From the NCBI GenBank assembly GCA_006937955.1, contig SSNP01000193.1:186001-250000 (forward strand): a stretch of DNA of 64,000 bases, in the 5' to 3' direction. A program made the translations under genes and the position numbers. Shown here one piece after another: positions 1-12,414 of this stretch; position 1 is the stretch's first letter; the number at the start of each line of letters is the position of its first letter. Below the pieces are notes generated by a model, which saw nothing but the letters and a program-made list of their open reading frames with translations, did no database searches and was not told the DNA's origin. Source of the stretch: Pachypanchax playfairii. Taxonomy: Eukaryota; Chordata; Actinopteri; Cyprinodontiformes; Aplocheilidae.

Positions 1-790
1 AGTGAAATCAAAGTGTTTAATAGGTTTTAGGATCTTCAACATTTTTTCCACAAGATTTCCCAAATTCCTTTATTCTTAGTTTGTTCAGTTGATAGATGCA
101 AATATAATATATATGGATAAATATATAATATAATTTTGGGTGCAATTTCCCAAAAGACATTCAGAAATCATTTAATTAAGCTTTTATAATCGAGCAAAGC
201 AGTTGTGTTTGTTTTATTGTGTGTGTGAATGAATCGGCCTCTGGGGAAGAGAATATTTACAGATATTTTTTGTAATTTTTAGTAAAGAGTTAATCTTGTT
301 CCTTTACTTAGTAGGGCGTGCTTCTTGAAGTACACTTGGAATATTCTGTATTTTGCGGCTAATAAGAACGAGCAGTCAGTGTTTATGTGTGTAGTGAGGC
401 GCAACAAGAGGAAAAAGGGGAGTGTGGGTCTTATCTGCTGTGTGACAGAGGCATGAGAAACAAGGTCAGAGGCAGAGAAGGAGTGGCACATGCATCACAC
501 GGCTGTGACATGTCAGGGTCACGACCCTCGTCACCCTCCGCTCCTCTCTCTGTTGTTGTTTTTTTTGGTATTGTCTTTGTGTGAAAGTGTGTCAGAAAGT
601 CACTGTCCCTTCAAAGGGAAGGGAAACTCTGCTCTACTCTGAGGCGGGTCTGGGTGAACAAGGATGGTGTGGAGAGCAGGAGTGACAGGGAGCGACAAAG
701 TGGAGCGTTTCAGCAAGAAGGACACTTAAACTGAGGAAAAGGGAGCAGCTTTGGGACAGGAGAATGGGGTGGGGAAAGGTGGGGGAGCAG

Positions 791-810
791 TGTGTGTGTG
801 TGTGTGTGTG
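791..810. repeat. (TG)n microsatellite
   Basis: Ten uninterrupted TG units between a G-rich segment and CGTCCCC. Confidence 0.95.
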
Positions 811-2224
811 CGTCCCCTCGCCTGAGGCTGATGCAATGTGACAGTCACTTAGAAGGATTTCACATTCTCTAAACTGTGGCTTGCAGGGAGAAACACCATA
901 AGTTGGGACAATTATGGACTGAAGGAGATATGACAGGACACATGCAGAGTCTCAGAGGGGGAAGCTGGAGGGAAGTGAGGCAAAGCATGTGTGTGGAGCA
1001 CAATCGTACCATCGGCTTGCTTGCAGTTGACACATATATGAACACACACATACATGTGAAGTGTTTGACTTGCCTGCAGGGTTCAGGGAGGAGATCAGTG
1101 CAGGGCATGTCAGGGAGAGCCGGAGTCTCACTCCTCATGGTACGGCGTGTTACCAAACTACCTCCCTCATTCCTTCAGCTAATGTCTGTAACTTAACCTG
1201 ATGATGAAGGGCAGGAGGGAGAGCAGAAAAAAAAGAAGATGGAGTTCAACTCTGCCAAAAGCAAGAAAAACCAAAACATACTCCAATTAATTTGAACTTT
1301 AGATGATTTTTAAACATTTTTTTTCCTCTTAATTCTTAATTCTTTAGTCTTTCGTGACATTGCCTTGATAGATGTCCAGAATGTTCCTTTCCCTGCAGTA
1401 CATTGTGTTACCTCTCTGCTTCAAGCTTTTTGCCAAGAATGTCACTGTAATTTGGGTGTAAGTGGATTCCAAGAAATACAGTTTTCCTTTTTCATTGAGT
1501 CGTGTTGCTTTCAGCGCCATTATGTCCTTTGTGGGAGTGAAATTGTCTCTAAGCTTTTCTCTCTGACTCACACCTACTGCAACGCTTGTGTGACAAGTTC
1601 GGCGAAGTCTCGTACAAAATAACTGACGACTTTAAGAAAAGAATTTACTTGTAAAAAAAAAATAACAATCCATTTTTTCTCTGATTTTCTTGAAGGATTA
1701 TTTGATAATATACTCTGAACTCGTCATTCATGAAAAAAATCTGTTAAAGTCGACTAAAATCGGCTCGTTGGTTGCTTTTAATGCTAATGGTTCTATAAAT
1801 TAATTTGATTGGTTGTTTCTTTTTTCAGCATTTTTTTTAAATAAAAAAAAATAAAAGGGATAGTTTTACATTTTTTTATTTGAGCTGTTTTATGCCTGGA
1901 GGATTAGAAGAGGGATCTTTGACCTGTAAATTTTGTTAGAATTATTTCTTCAGTTTTAAAACTTTTTTTTTCTATTCAATTTCTTATCATTCAATTGATC
2001 TCTGCTTGCATGTTGGAGCCATTTACTATATTAATTCCAAACTATGACGGCATTTTCGTGATGAGTATTCCTCGTTATGCAGCTGAGGAGATAAATGCTT
2101 CTTACTTCCATCTCCCACCTTCACTTCCTGTGTCGCTCTCTCCTCATCAGTATGGCAGTTGTGTTTGCTGAGTTGGCTTCTGATAGACTTTTGTTCAGTC
2201 TGTTCAATTGAGATTTGGTATTAG

Positions 2225-2231
2225 CTCTCTC

Positions 2232-2268
<37 letters not shown>
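2225..2268. repeat. (CT)n microsatellite
   Basis: CT-rich run, imperfect at its left end and pure from about 2240 on. Confidence 0.95.
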
Positions 2269-2270
<2 letters not shown>

Positions 2271-3199
2271 GTCTCCTGAGGGTTATGTTCAGATGCACCA
2301 ACAGACTGACTGTGCTGAGGCTTACTGTGTCATGGATGGATGAGTGGATGGATTGATGGATGGTAAAAGATGAAGCTCCTAAAAAAAAAGGTCTATTGAT
2401 TTTAATTTTGCTAACAATAATCTTGGAGAACATTTGAGAAAGTTTAGAGCAATAATATGCACGTCAGGTGATTTTATTTTAGGGATTCCAGTCAATCTAC
2501 TGTATGTCCTTATAGTTTTTGGCGTTTCATCTTCTGATCACAAAGGGAAGTTATGAAAAAAACTACAAAATGAGTTCAAACAACCAACATGTAATACTTT
2601 TTGAATGCTAAGTCTTCACTCTAGTTGAAATCAACAGACTATTAGGGGACAGGAGTTGGGAAAGATCTCAGAACCTTTAGCAGATATTTTTTATTTGCCT
2701 ATAAACATAACAAAAATGAAAACACAAGAATGCTGTTGTTACCCATACTTCCTTGAAACAGTCATTACCCATGACAGGGGTCACAAAGGGTTGTCGCCTA
2801 AGCACTTCATCGACTGTTGAGTCAATAACAGACTCGTGTCTGTCCATGCTGACCCTTACAGTGATATATTTAAGAGAAAAAGCAATATGCAATTGTATGT
2901 TAGTATTGGTTGTGAAAAGATTAAAAGTCAGCAGATTATGGTCCATGCTTTGACTTGCTAGAGATTTAAAATATGTATATGTTTTTAAAGGACAGTATGT
3001 CTACACAGGAAAAAAGTCAATGTTTGTGAAGGTAAAATCGGAGCAGCAGCTCTCCATACGGTCTAAACAGGCCTAAATAATTTATCCTCTCTTGCTCTAC
3101 CTCAGTCTTGCACTTTCTCCCTGTCACTCTCCATCCCCCCCGCTGCCCTCCCCCTCTTCCTCCACTACCCTTCCACTCCTCTTAGCACTTGCTTCATTT

Positions 3200-3540
3200 G
3201 TTTGCTTTAAGGAGCTAAATCTTGTTTGCACGTATTAATAAGTCAAGGTGGATTACGGGCCCCCACCGCCGCATGCCCCGGTAGCACTATAGCCTTCTCT
3301 GCTTACAATATTTGCAGCTGGGTGGCTCTGTTTGCACTGAGTCTCCCCCCATCCCCGCCCCTGCCCCTGAATTCGAGAGGCCTAGCGCGCTAGGCTAATT
3401 AGATTAATTCCGATGCCCGTAATGATTGCTCGCCATCTATTTTTAATGACTGGTGCATATCAAAGAATAGTAAAGCATGCTACAAGCTAAGCCTGGTCCC
3501 CGTTCCCCAGCGTGTTAGGCACAGTTAGGGGCGCTGGCTG
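3200..3540. promoter_or_regulatory. Candidate conserved non-coding element with palindrome and homeodomain-like cores
   Basis: The segment has mixed composition and no simple repeats. It contains the 16-base perfect palindrome GCCTAGCGCGCTAGGC (3380-3395), directly followed by TAATTAGATTAATT (3396-3409), which holds several overlapping TAAT/ATTA homeodomain-type cores. Further TAAT sites follow within 50 bases. Enhancer function is inference; cross-species alignment would decide. Confidence 0.35.
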
Positions 3541-4767
3541 AGTGTTAGCATATTGTCATTGTGTCTCTGCGTGCATGCATACATACGTGTCACTGCAGGC
3601 TAAGCAGGAACATGTGTTCTGCTTGGTCTATGCCCCCACCCCCCCTTTAAAGAAAACAAAAACACACTCACAAAGCAAACAAAATGAAGCAAATCAACAA
3701 ATAGATAAATTCCAATCCACTTATTGACAGTATACTTTCAGCTGTTGTTGTCAGTATACAGTAAAGCACTGATGGACAACAAATCCGCTCAATCTGAGCT
3801 CTAGTGTTTATTTTGCTCCATCACTCTAGAAACAGAGTAAATCAACCTTAAAAGTGCGTCATTAAGCAACAAATCATGGTTTACACCTTGAGCGAGAGTA
3901 TTCATCTTCCCTCTTTATGCAGTTGAGATGTTGCTCATCTTTAATGGATAGATCTAAGTCCTCCCTCCCTCTCTCCTTTCTTCAGCCCCCTCTGTCTCTT
4001 GGCCCTGTAAAAGTGAGCATAAATATTTGAGAGGGAAGTAGTTCAAAAGTGGGGAAAAGGGGCGTTTAGCGTCGCCATTTGGAAACACAAATGTGAAATG
4101 AGAGACTGTGAAGGGTGAAGGAGGGATGAAAGAAGGAGTACGGAATAAGATTATGAGGCGCGTAACAGAAGTCACTCAGAGCAAACTTTACTCATTTTCA
4201 ACTCCTCGTCTCCTAACAGGGCGAATAAATATGTTTAACTTAAAGATCACACGTACGTGCATGCCGAGTAGGTTGCCATAAAATATTAAAGGAGGCGTTT
4301 CCTGTAATTATAGTCCTGTTTGCTTCTTTCTCAGAGCCTGATCTGTAATTAAACAGGATTGAACACACACTAACTCACACACATGCCAAAGTAAAGCACA
4401 CACAAACACACCTTCACGCAGACTTTAGAGTAGATTGCTGCAATTCATGCTCTCTGGTGCTTAAATTTGCACTCACACACACACATTCAATGAACTCATT
4501 CATAGACAAGTGGCCATAAACAGTGAGACTTGAGCAAACACACTCCTTTCACTTCATCACACACATTTTTTTTTTCTATCTCACTCCCATAAGAAAAAAA
4601 AGAAACATCAGTAGTCTGTAAAATACTGTCTTTCCCAGACACCCTATTGTGATTTTATCTCCATAACTATCCATATATTGATCCGCCTCCCTCCTCCCTC
4701 CTCTTTAATTCTCTTTCCATCTGCCCCCTCCCTCCCAACCCTCACCCACCTCACCCTTGTCTAATCT

Positions 4768-4968
4768 GACTATGCCACTAATGGCAGCCATTCCCGGCCA
4801 TGAACTGGTGCCATAATGTGCTCTGGTAAGACGTTATGATGTGAAATGACCCCATTGATTGGTTTGCATCCCCGCTGACACACAAAAAAAGAAAGAGGTG
4901 GCGGCAGTCACTTATTACTGTTAATGAGCTGTGGGATGGGCCCAAAGTGGCGTGTCGAACATTCGCTC
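4768..4968. promoter_or_regulatory. Candidate conserved non-coding element
   Basis: Non-repetitive segment with mixed composition, lying between CT-rich and CA-rich DNA. It includes a GGCAGCCATTCCCGGCCATG stretch and a TTAATGAGC site. The call rests on composition only. Confidence 0.22.
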
Positions 4969-7351
4969 AAATGCACATGCACGCACTCGCATGCAGTCAC
5001 ACACATGCACGCTTTGCATAATTGTAGAGGCATTACTCCTACCTGTCTGTGTCCCGCCACATTTTCGCTCGTTAGCGATGGGAGGTCCCACCGTGTGCGC
5101 AGGTGACGAGCTTTTAATGGCCGCCACTTGGCATTGTCATGTCGCGTTTTTGATGACTGTTGCATCTGTTTCTATTTTTTGCATCTGTTGTACACACCTG
5201 GTGTGTCTTTGATGAACAGAGCAAAACGCTGCCACTTAGCCTGACAAATGATACGAGCTGCGGCCTTTTGAGTTTGGAAGCCCGGGAGCTCAGATGTGAG
5301 CAGAAAAGAAACTGAAGCCTTAAGTGAAATAATAGAACATACATTAGGAGGTTTGGTGGGTAAGCAGCGTATCAAGGTCACAGATGTTGTTCTGACATGG
5401 TTCAGACAGAAGGTGAGGGTGATCTGTAATCCAAGCCTTTTATTTAATGACTTGTGATTGCTTTTCTTTTTGTTTGCATTTTGTACGTAGTCACTGTTTT
5501 TGTTTTTTCCAAGCTGGCAGCATCTCCAGGGTCTAATCCATGGGACGCATCCAATGTGCATGCGTGCATGTGCGACATCCTTCTCATCTTTTTATCTTCC
5601 GCCACGACCATAACGCTTCCTGCTATTTTCTTCCAAGCTCAGAGCAAATGAATAACAGATGTTAAAAGGCTGGAACACACACTCCCTCTTTCTGTTTCAG
5701 CTCGTCCTGTCCTGTGACTCGTCTGTGACAACCTTTGCACTCTCAGCCCCCCCCCTTCCATTCTTTCCCCAAAGCCAGACCATCCCTAGTCTGCTATGTG
5801 GGGACAAAAAAGCTGCACCCATCTCCCACCCAATCCTCCTTTTCTGTAGCGCTATATACTTCTGAGACTTTTTTCTTTATGCCCGCCTTTGTGTATAAAC
5901 TTGTACAAGGATATGTTTCCTGTTCATATTATTTACTGATTTATTTAAGGGAACTGACAGTCAGTGTTGTTTTACAACACAAATCGTTTGTTTTTATGGA
6001 GTAGAGCAACTTGGAGTCACAACACAGTTCAAGGCTTTTAAAAAGAAAATTATGCGAAAGATTTTTTTTTTTTTTATAACAGACATATTTTTGCCACATC
6101 TTCCCATAAAAATCCAATAAGAGGATTAGTGATTAAACTCCCATTCTCCACTTTTGCTAATTAATTAGATCCAATACATCAATGTTCTATCAATACTGCA
6201 TAGTTGAAATAAATGCATTCATTTAAGACTGTGGCTATAGAGGATATAGTGAAGTGTCTGGGAAGAGTCGATACTTTCACATGTAAGCCTGTGAAATTAA
6301 TGACCTAATATCTGCGATGAGAAACCTCGTGTTAAGGGCATAATCCTATCCTTGTTTCTAGGGAAGACAGGAACAACAGAATCAATATAGGTTTAGGCTA
6401 TGGGAAATTATAACACACACAAACACAAATATATATAGTCCATGGAAACAAACACACCAATAGTGGACACACTCAGTTTTTTTACTCTTTTACATTACAT
6501 TAAATTCAATGACAGAATTTATGTTGCTGTATTCAACAACTTTTAACAAAATTTTCTGTAACTAGAGTCTGATTGAAATGCAAAGTAGTTAGTGACAGTT
6601 TGGGAGTTCCTAACATCAGCAATCAGTTGCTGAATTAAATCCAGAGGCTAAAGAAAAGGAGGAAGTGTAGCTCCACTTTCCATAGTGAAAACACATGTTG
6701 AGGAAATGATTTCTTGTTTTCTCCAGTTCACTAAAGTTTGAGGATCCTTAATGTTGAGAGCCTCGTTAATTTAAAGATGTGCAAGTTATGTGCATGTAAC
6801 CTTGAGCAAGATGTTTGATTACAATGCCAGGAAGGAAAATAACTTCTTATCCCTTTAATAAAAAGCAGAATTTTTTTTTTTTTTTACACACAAATACAAA
6901 GACCAGGAATGAAATGACTTATATGGGTAGAACAACAAGACAGAAATAACAAGAGAAAAGAAGAAATTGTAACTTTCATTGTCCAAATTATTCAAAAACA
7001 AATCAGGACAAAGCTGCACTGTATGACTGTAAATCAGCTAATAACTACATGGTTTATCTAATGAAGTCTGAGGCTCCATGTAACAAAAACCCACAGCTGC
7101 CAAAGGTTTTGATTCCATTTGGAGTAAAGTCATTTGGGGGCAGTCTGATCGGATGCCAGCTTATTCGAACTCTGCCCTCTGGTGTAACTTGGGAACTGGT
7201 CTGATAGAACATTTGTTGGCTTTTCAAAGAGTCCAGAGGAAAACTGTATGTTTGTTCTTAGAGATCTTTGAATAGATGTTTATAACATTTTTTTGCAGTT
7301 TTTGAGTGAATTAAAGAACAGCATTCTAGCCTTGCCATGTGGTCATACCAC

Positions 7352-7661
7352 ACTCATTCAGTCAGTCAGTCATTTCCTGTACACACTTACTCCTGTTCAG
7401 GGTCGCAGTGAGCTGGTGTCTATCTCCAGCAGTCATTGGACAGGAGGGGGGGGGGGGGTCACACCTGGACAGGCAACCATTTACACACACTCACATAGGA
7501 ACAATTTAAAGTTGCCAATTAATCTCATGTATGTTTTTGGAGGAAACCAGAGAAAACCCACACATGCACGGGAAGAACATGCAAACTCCGTGGTCTGGTC
7601 TCAAACCCTGGACCTTCTCGCTGCAACAACAGTGCTACTAACTGCTACATTGCGCAGCACA
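7352..7661 (-). mobile_element. Fish-type tRNA-headed SINE-like repeat (minus strand)
   Basis: Read on the minus strand, the element starts near 7661 with a tRNA-like head (GCAGCGAGAAGGTCCAGGGT, then a B-box-like part). It continues through a GCATGTTCTTCCCGTGCATG segment and an AACATACATGAG stretch, and ends near 7352 with CCTGAACAGG followed by a short tandem tail of TGAC/TGAA units. These landmarks are those of a very abundant dispersed repeat of teleost genomes. I cannot give a family name with certainty. A G13 run (7446-7458) interrupts it. No coding capacity is seen. Confidence 0.65.
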
Positions 7662-9599
7662 TCCATGCAAGTGCAAAATAACTACATCGTATTATAGTGA
7701 TCATAGTTTACTGAGTGGAAAAAAAAGGAAGAATATAGTAGTAGGGGGCATGTAGAGGACAATCATCTGACTGTACAGCAGGGGGTGGAGGGTGGGGGGT
7801 GGGGGCGGCTGAGGAAAAGCTGCTGGGTGTTAGAAGAAGAGAGCAGGAAGCTCAGCGGTCCCTGAGCATCTGGCAACCTGTCGCAGGCAGCCACGGTCCC
7901 TGTCATTAATAGTGATGAAATCATTTAAGCCATCAGGACTAAACGAGCCTGTTAAGAGACTCTCAACGCAACACTTCTGCCTGTGTATGCTGCTGGCATG
8001 GACACACAGAGAAATCAAATGGATTTGTGTATGTGTGGGGTAGGTGTTCTAACCAGACACAGTTGAGTTGAGAAATCCAGCGACATTAGTTTGAAACCGA
8101 AGTTGATTTCAGCCATTCTGTGCTTCAGATTCATTTAAATTAACTCGTTGTAGATTTTAATTTTGAATTTGCATGTTTTCTCAGCTTTGAGGGAAATATA
8201 TTTTTAATTTGATTTAATGCACTACATTTTTATCAATTTTTGGTAACAATAAACACGTGGAAGTAAATGGATTAAGGCACATTTGGTGATGCGATGGTGG
8301 TTGCAGCAGGACCTAGTTGCTGCGTGAAGGAGGCAGTTAGTTGGAGCTCAGCAGGACTATTAAAAACAAAACTAAAGGAACAAATAAACAAATAGTTTGA
8401 CAAGGAACTGATAAAAAAAACTGAAAACTAGGGAGTACTGGAAAAGGTGATTACTGAGTAACAGCAGGTGTGCTGATTACTGGTAGCACCAGAGAAACTG
8501 TAAATGAGTATGACATGTTGAGACCAACTGAATGACCAAAACACATGCAACTCAAACTAAAATTGATACAAAATAAAACCAAGACCATAAGAAAAACCCA
8601 CATCTATAAAGCAAAAAGTAGATAAAAAGCTTCTTACATGAAAATGTTTAGAACCCACATTGTTTTCCAGCTACTCATCAGTCAATATATTTCAAAATTT
8701 GATTAAACATTCACTTCAATATAACATTTTGCTGAAAATTTGTATTTTAATTGAATAAAAACTCAACTCGTTGACAGACCTTTACCCATTATGAGCTCTG
8801 CAATAAATAAGAAGAAAATTAAATGTTCCAGCCACAGCAGCCGATCTGCTCCAACAGTCGAAACAACAAACAGGTCAATTATCCATCCAGGCACTATCTG
8901 TACATTAAGCTCTCCGCTGTGTGTGAATTACAGCCGTGAATACATCGCATGCTTTGGTCACCGCAGTGAAAGGAACGAAAAGTTGGAAGAATTAAGCAAC
9001 AAACTGTTGTTTATTATTGGTGTGCCACAATTTACAAGAGATGTACCATCATTAGAGCTGCAGCGAATGGAAGAACCAAACCACCAGCTAAATCTGCCAT
9101 GAAATACAAGACTGCTGCAATAAAACCCTAGCATCTGCACCAAACTGGAAACAGATGAACCCTGTCAAGGATACACTGTACTCTCTTCCCCTCCTTGTTT
9201 CCTACAAGGCTGTGGGTCTAGATGAATAGTGAGAATAGAGGCTTTTCTTGATAATTTCATGTGTCAATGTGCATGCACTGTGTAGTGTATTTGCATATTG
9301 TGTGTGTGTGGTAGTGTGGGTTCTTGTCTGTGCTTGTTGGCCTTCATGTGTATCATGTTATGGGCTACACAAGTACTGTGGCCACAAAGGCAGTCCACCG
9401 CCAACAACAGCACAGTTACTGGCAAGAAGCCACACCACCCCAGAGCCTTATGGGATAACGTTTTCAGTGTAGGATGGTGAAATCTGTAAGGGTCACGCCG
9501 TATACGGTGTCCATTCATTCCTCAGAAAACTGTCAAATGCCTTCCTAGATATCCATGTTTCTCGCCTCGCTCTATAATACATTTTTATCTTGTAAATGT

Positions 9600-9800
9600 G
9601 GAAATTAAAAGCACAGCTCGGCCTAGAGGCCACTCCGCTCTCTGTTCAAATCAGGCTGTTAATACCAGGCATTACACTGATGTAGAGCAGAGTGCCACAG
9701 ATTTATAGAGTGCATTAGGAGACAGATGAGAACATTATGATGCTTATTGTGAATTAGGGCATGGGCACTGTGCCGGGTTTGCTCCTGGGGCGAAGTTGTG
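9600..9800. promoter_or_regulatory. Candidate conserved non-coding element
   Basis: About 200 bases of balanced, non-repetitive sequence with a CGGCCTAGAGGCC near-palindrome (9619-9631), GTTAATACC and GAATTAG cores. It differs clearly in texture from the GT-rich and A/T-rich flanks. The regulatory role is inferred. Confidence 0.3.
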
Positions 9801-12414
9801 ATATCCCGTTTCTTCCTCAAAGCTCTCGCTCTGAGGGGACAAGTGTGCTTTTTCCATCTCAGACAACTTCTTTCCAGGATGTTGGCTTTTGGTTATATAA
9901 TGACATTTGATCGCTGTAAGGCCATGCTGGATGGCTCGTTACACTACACAGATGTACAATGGTGATTGGTTTATTAGCCTTATAAACATAACGATGTGCT
10001 GCGTTTGCATTTTTGGCAAAGCGGAACTAAGTGTCTGTAAGACGGTCGGGTTATTTTTTTTTTCTTTTTCTCCTGGTTGTAGCACTTAGATGATGTGTTT
10101 GTGGTCATTTGTCTGAGTGTTAAGAGTCAAAGTACAATTGCAAAACCACAAAGCACCTTTGCCTGTAAGTATCACTTCTAGCCTCCTGTCTCCTTTGTCT
10201 TGTCATCCTTTCCTTTCCTTTCCCTCAGGCAAGTATTCAAGTTGTCTTTCGTCCTCAGCCGTGCCACTTATTGACAGAGCTGTACATTCTAGACATATCT
10301 GGGGGATTAAGTTGCAAATTTAAGCAATGGGAAAATCAATGGGTTCCTCTTTTAATTCATGAGAAAGGCTGTCACTGTGGAAAAAAAACCAGGAAGATGT
10401 GGCTGTTCAGATCACATTCATCTGGGGAGAAGCAGAAAAGAAGCAGGAGGACAGCAACCTTTAAATCTCTCCATCAAATGAGGCCGAGACTGTTGGTGGC
10501 TTGCCAGAGATAAAAACCCTCTCAAATAGTTCCTCCGTTTCCACCTTTATCAACACCAATTTAACAACACTAGTTTTGAATTGACTGTTTTTTTTATATT
10601 ATACTTAAAAAACACTCTTTCCCCTCCTTATTGATGACTTATGAGTATTCATCAGTGGCAGGTGTTAAAACCTTTAACATTCAAAACAGGTTGTCCAGGC
10701 CAATTTTTTTCTCACAGCTTTTTTGGACAAGATTTCCATCGTGTTATTTTTAATGTAAAAATACGTGTTCAACCTTTTGCAGAAATAACCTCAGCTGTAT
10801 AAGTATCAGAGAAGACCGTTCCCACCCTGTCCATGAGCACTGAAAGTCTCTGGCGAACAGTCAGGAAAGTCATCAGATGCAATGAGTGTTTTATGACTCC
10901 CCTCCATCAGTCGTATTCATCCCCAGGTTAGACTATGTTACTGTGTGTATCCCCTGCTGACTTCAGGGACTTTGATTTTTTTTAATGAACAGCTCAATAT
11001 CTAATTCATTAAAGTGCCTGTTTTATTTGATGCACTTTCCTTACTCCAGCTGAACCTGGGGAGCAGGCCTTGGGGATGAGGGGAGATAGATGTCCTGCAG
11101 CACATACACACACAGAGTACCCTGAGTGTGTGCTGGCGTGTGGCCCTCAGAGACACTAGAGGGGGCTCCTTTTGATTGTGACTCCCCTCCGCAGGGGCTG
11201 AGATCAGGACTTTTACTCTGTTTGACTGCTGAAAGACAGAAGCTGTAATTGGCCCTGTGCACAGTCTCCTTCATCATTAGAGGCAGACCAAAAGGCAAGC
11301 TTAACAATTGGTTTGGGGTGCAATGCTATGGCTTTCTCCAACCCTCTGAACATCTATTTGATGGTTAAAAAAAAATAAAAGCATCACACTATCCTTCAGG
11401 GTTGTATCTCACTGGACTACGACTTTTGGTGACATATTACAAAAATAATTTGCGATTGAGTTTAGAAAATGTCTCTAAATGTTTGCAACGTTTTTTAGTT
11501 TCTGCTCGTGATTCAACGTGACTTTTGTGATGCATGAATTTTAAAATGTCTTCAGTAAATTTCACAGAACCAATTTTCTCACAAGAATCTTTCACAATTT
11601 AGCTTCTGTTAGTCAGAAAGAAATGTGAAACAACTTTGGGATGTGCTGGTGACCTATAAATCATGACTGATTAGAGATAAAACAGAAGAATATGAACGTC
11701 TGAGCATGATGAAGTTGTGAATACGATGAACAAATTAAGACATACTAAAGACATTTAACTGTGACAATAAAATTGGATCAAATGTTATTATTTATTTGCA
11801 GTTTTGATATGCTCAGAAGTACCATAAATCCAAAAAAAAAAATAATTTCTTTTACAGCTTCATGTCTCCATCTGGTCACCTGCAGCCCACTGAGACACAG
11901 ACTTTATTGTCATTTCAAAAATGTCACCCATGGCTCCACTTTGTGTTACTCTGCAATTAGCCTGTCTCTTAATTATCAACTCATATCTGCTTACATGATC
12001 ACAGTCTTGCAGCCACAGGCTTTCCTTTGTGAGACATTTGTAGTAACAAATACACAAGACACAGTACACTCAAAGATTAAATAGAAACATGCATTGTATA
12101 ACACACAGACACACACACACACAACAAGAAATCTAATATACAGCAGGTTGGAGGTGCTAAGGAGAAAAAAAATCTATTGAGGGAAAAGGTGTAGTGAAGT
12201 GAAACCAAGAGGCTTTTTGAAAATTTGAAAGGACCAGAGATGGAGTGGAAGGAGCTCCCTAGCAGGGGTCTGGGGATGTGTCAGGTGCCTGAGCTGTGCT
12301 CTGTGCAGGCCAGTGTTGTTGTTACACCGAGGGCAGCGCCACAAGTCCGAAAGTATTGATTTCCCGCCTTGTCAAGATGCAGAGAACTGTCATGTGGAGA
12401 GCTCTGACCTTGGT

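Larger units (their letters stand above)
1..12414 (+). other. bnc2: bnc2 intron upstream of exon A, first part
   Basis: Non-coding. I see no open frame with splice signals matching the upstream bnc2 exons. Contents: a GT run (791-810), a CT run (2225-2268), CA-rich patches (4360-4500), a SINE-like repeat (7352-7661, minus strand), and several mixed-composition segments that resemble conserved non-coding DNA (3200-3540, 4768-4968, 9600-9800). A/T-rich sequence dominates 1240-2100, 6000-7000 and 8100-8800, with nothing recognisable. The intron continues to 33116; its 5' splice site is outside the window. Confidence 0.8.

Noticed and set aside
7293..7697. 134-residue plus-strand open frame
   Set aside because: It lies almost wholly inside a SINE-like repeat read on the wrong strand.
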